From NCBI GenBank assembly GCA_039028975.1, contig JBCCHB010000114.1, positions 1 to 54,915 on the forward strand: a stretch of DNA of 54,915 nucleotides. The letters are read 5' to 3'. This stretch comes from JAHBNG01 sp039028975 (GTDB lineage: Bacteria > Chloroflexota > Anaerolineae > Caldilineales > Caldilineaceae). This document shows positions 34,604 to 42,416 of this stretch, piece by piece. The notes under the pieces were generated by a model, which worked only from the letters and a program-made list of their open reading frames with translations, was not told where the DNA came from and did no database searches. Positions within the stretch are counted from its first letter, which is position 1; each line of letters starts with the position of its first letter. A program made the position numbers and the translations under genes.

Positions 34604-35653
34604 ATGTCCCAAACAGACCCTCTTCCTGTACACCGAATCCCTGCCCGTCAGTTACAACAAGCCACAACCGATTTATTGATTGCAGCCGGCACACCTGAAA
34701 CCATTGCCCAAGTAGTCTCCAAGATCCTGGTTGGAGCCAACCTAACCGGGCATGATTCCCACGGGGTGTTGCGGGTGCCAACCTACTTGAAGCAGATTCA
34801 ATCGGGTGACATACAGCCAGCCGCGAAACCAGAAATTCGTCGAGAGACGGAAAACACCCTTTTCATCGACGGCCAGAATGGTTTTGGCCACTTTACGGCC
34901 CATAAAGCAATGGCCTTGGCAATTGACAAAGCCAAAGAAGGTGCACTCTGTAATGTGAGTTTTCTCAGAACAGGCCATATCGGACGTTTGGGGGACTATG
35001 CCGAGCAAGCGGCCCACGCTGGCTGCATCGGCCTGATCTACTACGGAATAGGGACATCTGGACGAGGGGGAACGGTCCCTTATGGTGGCATGGATGGACG
35101 GCTAAGCACCAACCCCATGGCGGCTGGAGTTCCTACGGGAGATGATACGCCGTTTGTGTTGGATATGGCAACGAGTATGGTGGCGGAGGGTAAATTACAG
35201 GTTGCACGCAGCAAGGAGCAAGATCTACCTGAAGGGTATATTGTGAATAAGGAGGGACAACCCACTGTCAAGACCGCTGATTTTTACGATGGCGGCTATT
35301 TATTGCCATTTGGCGGCCACAAGGGGTATGGACTCTCCCTCCTGACTTGTCTACTGGGTGCCTTATCTGGCGAAACGAATGGCGATGAGGGTCTGGTACG
35401 AGGCACCTATATGCAAGTAATCAATGTGGAAGCGTTTACGCCGTTAGCCGATTATCAGCGAACAGCTCGTACCCTGTTGGATTGGATGAAAGCAACCCAA
35501 CCAGCACCCACCATGGATGAAGTGCTGGTTCCAGGCGACCCAGAGCAGCACACTCGCACTCAGCGATTGGCTGAAGGGATTGACGTCCCCCTCATCATCT
35601 ATGAGCAACTCCATGAGTGTGCCAAGCAGTTACAGATATCCATCGACTTATAG
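34604..35653 (+). CDS. Ldh2/YlbC/MdhC-family NAD(P)-dependent malate/lactate-type dehydrogenase
   Basis: A 349-residue oxidoreductase of the Ldh2 (malate/L-sulfolactate/ureidoglycolate dehydrogenase) fold, which is not related to classical LDH. Landmarks are LVGANLTGHDSHGVLRVPTY (catalytic His region), FLRTGHIGRLGDYAEQAA, STNPMAAGVPTGDDTPFVLDMATS and FGGHKGYGLSLL. It would oxidise a 2-hydroxy acid to the 2-oxo acid with NAD(P)+; which acid is unknown. AAAGGAG 6 nt before the ATG supports the start. It converges on the enolase-superfamily gene, and a decayed paralogue lies at 53894-54627. Confidence 0.9.
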   Translation: MSQTDPLPVHRIPARQLQQATTDLLIAAGTPETIAQVVSKILVGANLTGHDSHGVLRVPTYLKQIQSGDIQPAAKPEIRRETENTLFIDGQNGFGHFTAHKAMALAIDKAKEGALCNVSFLRTGHIGRLGDYAEQAAHAGCIGLIYYGIGTSGRGGTVPYGGMDGRLSTNPMAAGVPTGDDTPFVLDMATSMVAEGKLQVARSKEQDLPEGYIVNKEGQPTVKTADFYDGGYLLPFGGHKGYGLSLLTCLLGALSGETNGDEGLVRGTYMQVINVEAFTPLADYQRTARTLLDWMKATQPAPTMDEVLVPGDPEQHTRTQRLAEGIDVPLIIYEQLHECAKQLQISIDL

Positions 35654-35659
35654 GCCTGA

Positions 35660-36814
35660 TTACATAGCGCAGAAGTGATCCGCGGCCAGGGCTAGATTGC
35701 GCCGCGGACGCTGCCGGTAAGGCCGCTGGAGCAACGCGTCTTCGTTCAAGTCGATGCCGAGTCCCGGTCTGTCTGGCAGAGTGATATTGCTGTCCTCTAC
35801 CTGAAACGCCTCATGGGCGATCTCTCGACCCACGTCCTCAAAGTTGACGAAGTACTCAGTAATCAGAAAGTTAGGCATACCAGCCGACGCATGTAGGGTC
35901 GCGGCCAGTCCAATGGTTGTGCTGTTGTAGTTGTGGGGAGCCATGGCTATATGGTACGTTTCGGCCATCGCGCCAATCTCTCGAAGCTCCAGGATTCCGC
36001 CGCAGTTGCAGACATCAGGGTTAAGAATGTCAGCCGCCCGCTTCTCAAAGACATCTCGGAAGTCGTTCTTGGTATAGAGCTCTTCACCTGTCACAACAGG
36101 CAGAGAGATGGCTTGGCGAACCTCTGCTAGTGCATCAACATCTTGGGCCGATACTGGCTCTTCAAACCAGAATGGGGCATAGGACTCTATTGCTTTAGCC
36201 ACTCGGATTGCGTGCATGGGAGCCAGTCGCCGATGGACCTCAACCAATATGTCCACGTCTGGGCCGACAGCCTCTCGCACCGCGGCGACCCGATCAATCG
36301 CCTCATCTTCCTGACTGCGATCAATATAGGCCCGCCATGGACCAGGAAAAGGATCGAATTTGAGTGCCGTGAAGCCCTTAGCTACGACAGCTTTGGCTCG
36401 CTTGGCTACCTCTTCTGGGGCTTCTGCACTGCCCCAGCCATTGGCATAAACCCGTAGTTTAGGTCGGGTTTTGCCCCCAAGTAAATTATAGACGGGCTGC
36501 TCCGTTGCCTTGCCTACAATATCCCAGAGCGCTTGCTCAATGCCGCTAACCGCGCAAAAGAACTCCATACTGCCGCGTTTGCCAGCAAAGTCTGTATAAG
36601 CAGAGAAGATGAACTGCTTGATCTCAAAAGGTGATCGGCCGATCAGGTATCGAGTCAGTTCCTGAATATGCATATCGATGGCTCGATCTCTATCGAGCTG
36701 GGTGTAGGCTTCGCCCCATCCGTGCAGTCCATCGTCAGTTTCGATCTTAACAAATAGCCAATGCTTGGAACTGCCGGAATCGACGAGAAAAGACTTAATT
36801 GACTGGATTTTCAT
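35660..36814 (-). CDS. Enolase-superfamily dehydratase (mandelate racemase/galactonate dehydratase-like)
   Basis: A 384-residue MR/MLE-type enzyme with an N-terminal capping domain (GLHGWGEAYTQLDRDRA, SPFEIKQFIF) and a C-terminal barrel. Visible active-site positions are the metal ligands in DILVEVHRRL (Glu), APFWFEEPV (Glu) and VVTGEELY (Glu), and the general-base type His in MAPHNYNSTT. NPDVCNCGGILELREI is typical of the galactonate/mannonate dehydratase side of the superfamily. It probably dehydrates a sugar acid to the 2-keto-3-deoxy acid. AGGAGA precedes the start. It is the last gene of the ADH - 2OG oxygenase - dehydratase operon, 12 bp after the oxygenase. Confidence 0.88.
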   Translation of the reverse strand: MKIQSIKSFLVDSGSSKHWLFVKIETDDGLHGWGEAYTQLDRDRAIDMHIQELTRYLIGRSPFEIKQFIFSAYTDFAGKRGSMEFFCAVSGIEQALWDIVGKATEQPVYNLLGGKTRPKLRVYANGWGSAEAPEEVAKRAKAVVAKGFTALKFDPFPGPWRAYIDRSQEDEAIDRVAAVREAVGPDVDILVEVHRRLAPMHAIRVAKAIESYAPFWFEEPVSAQDVDALAEVRQAISLPVVTGEELYTKNDFRDVFEKRAADILNPDVCNCGGILELREIGAMAETYHIAMAPHNYNSTTIGLAATLHASAGMPNFLITEYFVNFEDVGREIAHEAFQVEDSNITLPDRPGLGIDLNEDALLQRPYRQRPRRNLALAADHFCAM

Positions 36815-36826
36815 GATAGATGTCTC

Positions 36827-37663
36827 CTATGACCAGACATAGATCTCCTCATCCTCTTCCGAGTACCCAATAAAAACGGCCAAAACGGCCCGTGGATCAT
36901 CTCCTTCTAATGCTGGAATCTCGTGGATACAGCGGGTGTTAAAAAAGTAGAGATCGCCAGGTGCGAGGTCAATTCGGTAGTTACCCACACTGTTCGCTGC
37001 TGCATAATTGGGAAAAGTCTCTGCGGCGATGTGAGGTTGAATCTCCTCCGTCCATAGACATTGATGGAGGATCGTCTGGGCGCTACGCCCCTGCTGAGAC
37101 GCGTTTTGTAGGCAGAGAATGCCGGCAAATTGATGTTCGAACCGAGTAACCGCATAGTCGAAACGCTTCTCGCGTAGGCTGACGTGATCGATATGGGGTT
37201 TATAGGAGTGGCTCTCGTAATGAATGCGAAAGATGGCTGGCCCATATTGGCGACCATCTGACTCCTGAGCAACTTTAACCTCTTTGTCTAGAGCCAAACG
37301 GCGTAAGGCATCGTACATGGTCTCGACAGGATCATCGAAGCCGCTAAAGAGCACGCGAAAGAGATCGTGGGTAGCCGCAGCATGGGAGAGAAATCGTTCT
37401 TGGTTGTGGCCCTTGTTGCCCAAACTTGTGCCAATGTCAATGCGGGTTCGTTTGTCTGCGCTGGCTGCATCCATGGGATCACGCATCAATCCCCAATTCA
37501 TAAACCGCTGTAGCAGCTTGGGGCATTGGGCGGGATCGTAAGCTTGACGAAGGACAATAGCCGGAATCTCTGCTTTGGCCAGAGACCGCAGCGGATCTGA
37601 ATAGGTGCTCAACACAGTCTCTAAATTTGGTTCCGCCGGAGACCAAGTTTTCGTGGTTTGCAT
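36827..37663 (-). CDS. 2-oxoglutarate/Fe(II)-dependent oxygenase (non-PhyH type)
   Basis: A 278-residue oxygenase of the double-stranded beta-helix fold. Iron ligands are His and Asp of SYKPHIDHVSLR and the distal His of FFNTRCIHEIPALEG, with Arg in DDPRAVLAVFIGYSEE expected to bind 2-oxoglutarate. The spacing is closer to prolyl-hydroxylase-like 2OG-FeII oxygenases than to PhyH. I cannot name a substrate. AGGAGA precedes the ATG. It lies 35 bp after the alcohol dehydrogenase and 12 bp before the enolase-superfamily gene, so it belongs to the same pathway. Confidence 0.8.
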   Translation of the reverse strand: MQTTKTWSPAEPNLETVLSTYSDPLRSLAKAEIPAIVLRQAYDPAQCPKLLQRFMNWGLMRDPMDAASADKRTRIDIGTSLGNKGHNQERFLSHAAATHDLFRVLFSGFDDPVETMYDALRRLALDKEVKVAQESDGRQYGPAIFRIHYESHSYKPHIDHVSLREKRFDYAVTRFEHQFAGILCLQNASQQGRSAQTILHQCLWTEEIQPHIAAETFPNYAAANSVGNYRIDLAPGDLYFFNTRCIHEIPALEGDDPRAVLAVFIGYSEEDEEIYVWS

Positions 37664-37698
37664 GGGTTTCTCCTGTAAGGCGTTTTCGTCAGTAAAAT

Positions 37699-38802
37699 TT
37701 AGTCAAATACAATCACGCCCCGCGCGTTTTGCCCTGCTTCTAGATGCTCAAATGCCTGGTTGATCTGATCCAACCGATAGGTTTGAGTAATCAACTCGTC
37801 CAGCTTGAGCTTTCCCTCATCGTAGAGTTTAAGCAGCTTGGGCATATCTTCCCGAGGGTTGCATGAGCCATAATAGGAGCCAACCATGCGCTTTTCTGTG
37901 CGCACAATATCCTGGGCTGGCGTCTGGATCTGCTTATCATTGCTATCCATGCCCACGATGACCACTGTGCCGCGGCGGCGAACCATGCCATAGGCTTGCT
38001 CAATCGTCTTCACATTGCCAATGACCTCGATGGCATAATCGACACCGACACCGCCAGTGAGGGCCAAAACAGCCTCTACAGGATCGCCATCATTTGGGTT
38101 CACCGCGTCGGTAGCCCCAAAGCTTGAGGCAAATTCCAGCTTGCGGTCCTCCAAATCCACAGCAATAATCTGTGACGCGCCCGCAATGGCTGCTCCTTGG
38201 ACAGCATTAAGCCCCACGCCTCCCGTACCGATGACGGCCACCTTATCTCCTGGCTGGACCTCTGCCGTATTCATAGATGCACCTACGCCGGTTGTGACGC
38301 CGCAGCCGACCAAAACGGCCTTGTCCAGCGGATAGTGCTTCTCGATCTTCACTAGGCTGCGCTCGGAGACCACGGCATATTGAGACATGGTGCCGATGCG
38401 GGACATCTGGGGAATGGGCTCTCCTGCATCGTTGTGCAAACGGCACGTATCATCCAGGAGATAACCGGGCCGAGCCTTAATGCCAGTACAGAGTACAACA
38501 TATCCCATCTCGCAGAGAGGACATTCTCCACAGGATGTAGAAAATGAGAGCAGCACGTAATCGCCAGGCTGAACATAAGTTACATCCGGGCCAACCGACT
38601 CCACAACGCCCGCACCTTCATGACCCAAAGCCACTGGCGGATCATAGTAGATGGTACCGGTTACAATCGATAGATCTGAATGACAGACGCCTGCTGCAGC
38701 CATGCGCAACAGAACCTCACCGGATTGGGGTGGTTCCAAAGTGAGTTCTTCGACGACGACAGGTTTATGGTGTTCATAAACAACAGCAGTTTGCGTTCGC
38801 AT
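37699..38802 (-). CDS. Zinc-dependent alcohol dehydrogenase (class III-like MDR)
   Basis: A 367-residue medium-chain dehydrogenase. Catalytic zinc ligands are in GVCHSDL and GHEGAGVVE; four structural-zinc cysteines are in CGECPLCEMGYVVLC; the NAD-binding Rossmann motif is GTGGVGLNAVQGA followed by an Asp (IIAVDLEDRK) favouring NAD+. The overall form resembles formaldehyde/long-chain alcohol dehydrogenases. GGAAAGG precedes the ATG. As first gene of the operon it would supply or remove an alcohol/aldehyde intermediate for the oxygenase and dehydratase that follow. Confidence 0.93.
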   Translation of the reverse strand: MRTQTAVVYEHHKPVVVEELTLEPPQSGEVLLRMAAAGVCHSDLSIVTGTIYYDPPVALGHEGAGVVESVGPDVTYVQPGDYVLLSFSTSCGECPLCEMGYVVLCTGIKARPGYLLDDTCRLHNDAGEPIPQMSRIGTMSQYAVVSERSLVKIEKHYPLDKAVLVGCGVTTGVGASMNTAEVQPGDKVAVIGTGGVGLNAVQGAAIAGASQIIAVDLEDRKLEFASSFGATDAVNPNDGDPVEAVLALTGGVGVDYAIEVIGNVKTIEQAYGMVRRRGTVVIVGMDSNDKQIQTPAQDIVRTEKRMVGSYYGSCNPREDMPKLLKLYDEGKLKLDELITQTYRLDQINQAFEHLEAGQNARGVIVFD

Positions 38803-38877
38803 AATTGGCTTTCCTTTCCTGGGTTGGAATTCTTTAATATGCTTGCTTCGGTAGTAAGATGAGATTATCTTCGACGT

Positions 38878-38996
38878 GTCATTTCAGAGCCTGCCCTGTT
38901 CGGCCACATGCGCAAAGCGCCAACGAAGCCGAAGGGAGTGAAACGAGGAGAAATCTTCCGTTGGTGACGCCCAGAGCTCGCGCTCACTCGAATGAC
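38878..38996. repeat. GTCATTC...GAATGAC-type interspersed repeat (copy 1)
   Basis: The stretch begins GTCATTTCAGAGCCTGCC and ends CACTCGAATGAC, with GAAGGGAGTGAAACGAGGAG and AAATCTTCC inside. This arrangement recurs at 50400-50533. Similar GTCATTCTGAG...AATGAC repeats are widespread in environmental bacterial genomes. It holds no gene and lies between the ADH and GNAT genes. Confidence 0.55.
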
Positions 38997-39054
38997 GGTG
39001 GTCACATTATGGCGTGCATGATACGCTCACTTTTCCACCCTTGCTTCACAACGC

Positions 39055-39573
39055 TTAAAAATCAGACGACAACGCTCCAACAAATGACTCACCGCTTTGT
39101 GGATCCCGATACTGTCGCAGGTGGTAAAGCGCAATGCGGAACCCTTGGGCTTCCCAAAAGGCTAAGGCTGCGGGGTTGTCACGCCTCACATTCAGATCAA
39201 CTCGCTCGATATCCATTGTATCGAATTGTTGGTACAGCTTACGAATCATCTCTCTGCCATAGCCCTTGCTCCGCTCGGTTGGTAGTACATAAAAGTCTTC
39301 GATACTGGCTCGCCTGTTTGCCGGCTCAACCCTGGCAGCTACGATGCCAACTATCGTTTCATTATTAATGGCCCATTGTACAAGGTGATCAGGGGTATTC
39401 AGGGGAAAGCGATCTTGGAAGTATTGGGCGCGTTGATTAGCGTCTTGAATCACATCAGAGTGAGGCATGAGTTCCAACCAGTATGCTTCGGCGATCTGGT
39501 GCAAATACTCACATTCAGATGGCTCAATAGCTCTTAGCGCTATCATGTTGTGATCCATCATGTTGTGATCCAT
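39055..39573 (-). CDS. GNAT-family N-acetyltransferase
   Basis: A 172-residue acetyltransferase. The acetyl-CoA pyrophosphate-binding motif A is visible as FYVLPTERSKGYGREMI (Gln/Arg-x-x-Gly-x-Gly/Ala form), followed by LNVRRDNPAALAFWEAQGFRI, the classical motif B. The 5' end carries a tandem duplication encoding MDHNM twice, and any of the Met codons could start translation; AAGGAG lies 12 nt before the first. It begins 9 bp after the pyruvyl transferase-like gene, so the two are co-transcribed. The acceptor is unknown. Confidence 0.85.
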   Translation of the reverse strand: MDHNMMDHNMIALRAIEPSECEYLHQIAEAYWLELMPHSDVIQDANQRAQYFQDRFPLNTPDHLVQWAINNETIVGIVAARVEPANRRASIEDFYVLPTERSKGYGREMIRKLYQQFDTMDIERVDLNVRRDNPAALAFWEAQGFRIALYHLRQYRDPQSGESFVGALSSDF

Positions 39574-39582
39574 GCTATTGGG

Positions 39583-40842
39583 TCACTCCTTTTCGCAGAC
39601 TAGCCCCAAAAGCTTGCGAATGGCTATCATCCGCTTTTTGTGGGCTTGGTGTACAATCTCTACTGCTTTCTTTGCCCGTTGCTGTGCCTGCTCATAGTCT
39701 TGATGGATCTTCAGAAGCGCTTGGCTCACTAATTTGGGATCGACTTGGTATAGATCAAAGAGCCAATCCGCCAATCCGACATCACGCAATACATTCGACT
39801 TACGCCCAGCCTGGGGCTGACGAGGATGAATGGATGGGGTGCCAGCAGTGAGGGCCAACAAAACACCGTGGTGATCGACGTTGAGGTAGGCTCGCGCACG
39901 AGCTAGCACCGAACGAGCCTGATCTGGGGTCCAAAAGGTATCGGTCGGCATCCAAAGCGAATCATCCAGAATGACATTGGATTGGATATGGGCAGGGAGC
40001 GGAGCATAGATGTACTCCCGGTTCAATTCAATACTGCCGACGGTTTCAGGGATCAATAGAATGGGCAAACCCGTCTGCTCAACCCAGTCAGTCAGAACCT
40101 GAGAAAAGAAGGTCTGCTGCCTCTCTCTATCTGCCATCATATCTACCCCCGCTGGGGCATTACGAGTAGTGGTGACCAGAAAGTGTCTCTCCTTCAGACC
40201 TAGACTGTCCAGCCACGGCACAACCGATTCATCATCTTGCAGATCAAAGGCCCATGCTGCATCAGGTACAAAGTCCATGTCTGGCGACTGGACACCTAGC
40301 TGGTTCAGATAGTTCAGCGAGTCCGATTCCCGAGTGGTGACAAAAGCCGCTTGAGAAAGAATTTCTGGCACCACAATGTCGGCTGGTGGAGCAAAGTAGA
40401 TAAAGCTCTGGCCAAAGATGCCAAAAGGAACTTGGCAGGACTTGGCAAAATAGAGCTTGGCCGCGGGATCCATTGTGGCATTCCAGTCAAATCCGCGCCA
40501 GCCCTGGGTCTTGACATCACTGCTAACAAGTTCATGACCATAATTGAAGATAGGGCCAGAGTTATAGATAAAGAGTTCAGCGCGTCTGAATGCATCTTCT
40601 ATGGCTGAATTTACATGATTGCGGACGCCACTGATCTGGCCATAGAATGGCTCAACATTTGGAAAGCGCGCCAGAATATAGCTGGCAAGCCACTCCGGAT
40701 AACGAGCCATCCATAACAATATCTCAGCTTCAGGAATGTAGATCTCCAACAACCGTAGCAGGCCAGGGGTATGGGCTACATCGCCAAAGTTGTAGCGATT
40801 CCAACCGGAATGGATGAGAATGGTAGGTGGTTTGCGCATCAT
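39583..40842 (-). CDS. Polysaccharide pyruvyl transferase family protein
   Basis: A 419-residue protein with the family's opening (LIHSGWNRYNFGDVAHTPGLLRLL), the central FGIFGQSFIYF and FVTTRESDSLNYLNQLGV, and the late motif NVDHHGVLLALTAGTPSI, in which a His-containing loop precedes a small-residue turn. Members transfer pyruvate from PEP to glycans, or act as GT-B-like transferases of unknown specificity. The C-terminal ~60 residues are a basic helix. It is divergent from the Gfo/Idh/MocA gene and shares an 87-bp promoter region with it. No clear ribosome site precedes the start. Confidence 0.8.
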   Translation of the reverse strand: MMRKPPTILIHSGWNRYNFGDVAHTPGLLRLLEIYIPEAEILLWMARYPEWLASYILARFPNVEPFYGQISGVRNHVNSAIEDAFRRAELFIYNSGPIFNYGHELVSSDVKTQGWRGFDWNATMDPAAKLYFAKSCQVPFGIFGQSFIYFAPPADIVVPEILSQAAFVTTRESDSLNYLNQLGVQSPDMDFVPDAAWAFDLQDDESVVPWLDSLGLKERHFLVTTTRNAPAGVDMMADRERQQTFFSQVLTDWVEQTGLPILLIPETVGSIELNREYIYAPLPAHIQSNVILDDSLWMPTDTFWTPDQARSVLARARAYLNVDHHGVLLALTAGTPSIHPRQPQAGRKSNVLRDVGLADWLFDLYQVDPKLVSQALLKIHQDYEQAQQRAKKAVEIVHQAHKKRMIAIRKLLGLVCEKE

Positions 40843-40900
40843 ACCATTCAGTGTATACTATTTTGCGGAGAATAAAAAGGGCTGAGCCAGGGGGAAACCA

Positions 40901-40951
40901 ATGTCAACCACAACAAACGGAGGAAGAAAATGGAGGGAGAGAACGCCATGA
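40901..40951 (+). CDS. Possible 16-codon leader ORF before the Gfo/Idh/MocA gene
   Basis: ATG at 40901 opens a 16-codon frame (Thr-rich, then Arg/Lys-rich) ending in TGA at 40949-40951. Its stop overlaps the second candidate ATG (40948) of the dehydrogenase as ATGA. A GGGGG run lies ~10 nt upstream. It may allow translational coupling. It may also be chance. Confidence 0.25.
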   Translation: MSTTTNGGRKWRERTP

Positions 40952-42111
40952 CCAACTATCGAACAGCCATCATCGCTTGCGGAACCATCGCTCGGGTGCA
41001 TGCTCGAGGCTGGTTAGGAATTGATGGACACCCAACCAGCATTGGAGCCATTGCCGATACAAACCCGGACGCCCTTAGGGAATTCGGGGATTTCTTTGAA
41101 GTTGGTCAAGAGCAACGCTACACCGATTACCGAACGATGCTGGATATGGAGCGCCCCGATTTCGTAGACGTCTGCTCCTGGCATCAGCAGCACGCCGAGA
41201 TGGTCATTGCCGCCGCAGCCAGACAGCCCAAAGCCATCATCTGCCAGAAACCCATGGCTGTTGACTTGGGGCAGGCCGATGAAATGATCACCGCCTGTGA
41301 ACGAAATGGCGTCAAACTCCTCATTGCCTTCCAGCGTCCCCACCACGCTACTTGGCTCAAGGCTAGAGAGCTGATTCGAGAGGGCATCATTGGGAAGATC
41401 ACTCAAGTTCAAATGGATGATGGGGGTAATATTCTCAACACCAATTCCCACAATATCCGCTTAGCCCTCTTTCTGATGGACGAGCCTAGTGTCGAGTGGG
41501 TGATGGGCGCAGCCGAACGTACAACTGACCAAGTAGAGCGCGGCCTGCCGGCAGAAGATGCCTGCCTAGGGTTGGCGAGTTGTGATAACGGCGCAACCAT
41601 CTTGATTCAAGGGAATTTGGTGCCAGAGATTGGCCAAGGCTGTCGGGTCATTGGCACCGACGGTATCATGGAGCTACGCACGACCCGCCCCCCAGCTGAT
41701 GAAGTTCCCACTGACGAACCTATGTACATGCCAGAGGGTCCTTCAGCCCGATACAATTACGAATATGGCGTGGTTCGGTACCTGAATGGAGTGTCCGATG
41801 GCTGGCAAGAGGTGGAGGCACCGTGGCATGACTGCTGGTCTCACCAATGTCAGGAGGCCATTGACTGGATTGAAGGTCGAATTGAGCAACCCATTAGCGG
41901 TGCAGACCGGGCAAGAGCGGTCCAAGAGGTGATGATGGCCCTCTTTGAATCAGCTCGCAAACGTCAACGCATCTACCTACCATTAAAGACCCGTGTGAAC
42001 CCTCTTTCCCTTATGGTCGAGCAAGGTGATCTACCTGTCGAGTGGCCTGGCCGTTATGAGCGCCGTTCTCGCATTGTACGGGGCGAGGCCATGTCTTGGC
42101 ATGAGAGGTAG
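40930..42111 (+). CDS. Gfo/Idh/MocA-family NAD(P)-dependent oxidoreductase
   Basis: A 393-residue (or 387-residue) dehydrogenase. The N-terminal Rossmann fold has TAIIACGTIARVHARGWLG, in which the usual GxGxxG is reduced to ACGTIA; the conserved IICQKPMAVDLGQADEMI carries the EKP-equivalent (QKP) motif. The C-terminal domain has ILNTNSHNIRLALFLM with the active-site His/Asn region. Substrates in this family are sugars, inositols and their derivatives. Two ATGs have good ribosome sites: 40930 (GGAGG 6 nt upstream) and 40948 (GGAGGGAG 8 nt upstream); homology begins near the second. It stands alone on the plus strand. Confidence 0.9.
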   Translation: MEGENAMTNYRTAIIACGTIARVHARGWLGIDGHPTSIGAIADTNPDALREFGDFFEVGQEQRYTDYRTMLDMERPDFVDVCSWHQQHAEMVIAAAARQPKAIICQKPMAVDLGQADEMITACERNGVKLLIAFQRPHHATWLKARELIREGIIGKITQVQMDDGGNILNTNSHNIRLALFLMDEPSVEWVMGAAERTTDQVERGLPAEDACLGLASCDNGATILIQGNLVPEIGQGCRVIGTDGIMELRTTRPPADEVPTDEPMYMPEGPSARYNYEYGVVRYLNGVSDGWQEVEAPWHDCWSHQCQEAIDWIEGRIEQPISGADRARAVQEVMMALFESARKRQRIYLPLKTRVNPLSLMVEQGDLPVEWPGRYERRSRIVRGEAMSWHER

Positions 42112-42120
42112 GGAGTACCT

Positions 42121-42260
42121 GGTTGCTGGTCAATGGTCACCGGTCACTGGTCACTCATTACTGGTCGCTGGCTACTGATTACTGGCCACCGGCTACTGAT
42201 TACCGGCCACCGGCTACTGATTACCGGCTACCGGCTACTGATTACCGGCTACGGGTCAAT
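42121..42260. repeat. Heptanucleotide tandem array, 20 x 7 bp
   Basis: The stretch divides exactly into 20 seven-base units of the type GGTCACT, GGCTACT, GATTACC and GGCCACC. In its second half these combine into a 21-bp super-repeat (GGCTACTGATTACCGG...). It resembles the short tandemly repeated repetitive sequences of Cyanobacteria. An ORF runs through it on the plus strand but is explained by the repeat. The rest of the spacer to 42416 holds no gene I can support. Confidence 0.9.
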
Positions 42261-42416
42261 CAACTCAATTCATCTCTTGCTCTGGTTATCCTGAATTGGA
42301 GATAGCTAATCAGAACCATGACCGCAAAAAGGCTCACAGCGAGCGGGCCAAGGCAGACAACTTCAAAAATTGGCGGCGGGATTTGAGGTGGCCTAATTGG
42401 ATCTCCTTTACTTCTG

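Noticed and set aside
42123..42305. Small ORF in the repeat array (repeating ATDYRPP-like peptide)
   Set aside because: The 7-bp/21-bp tandem repeat explains the periodic peptide; no ribosome site and no homology.
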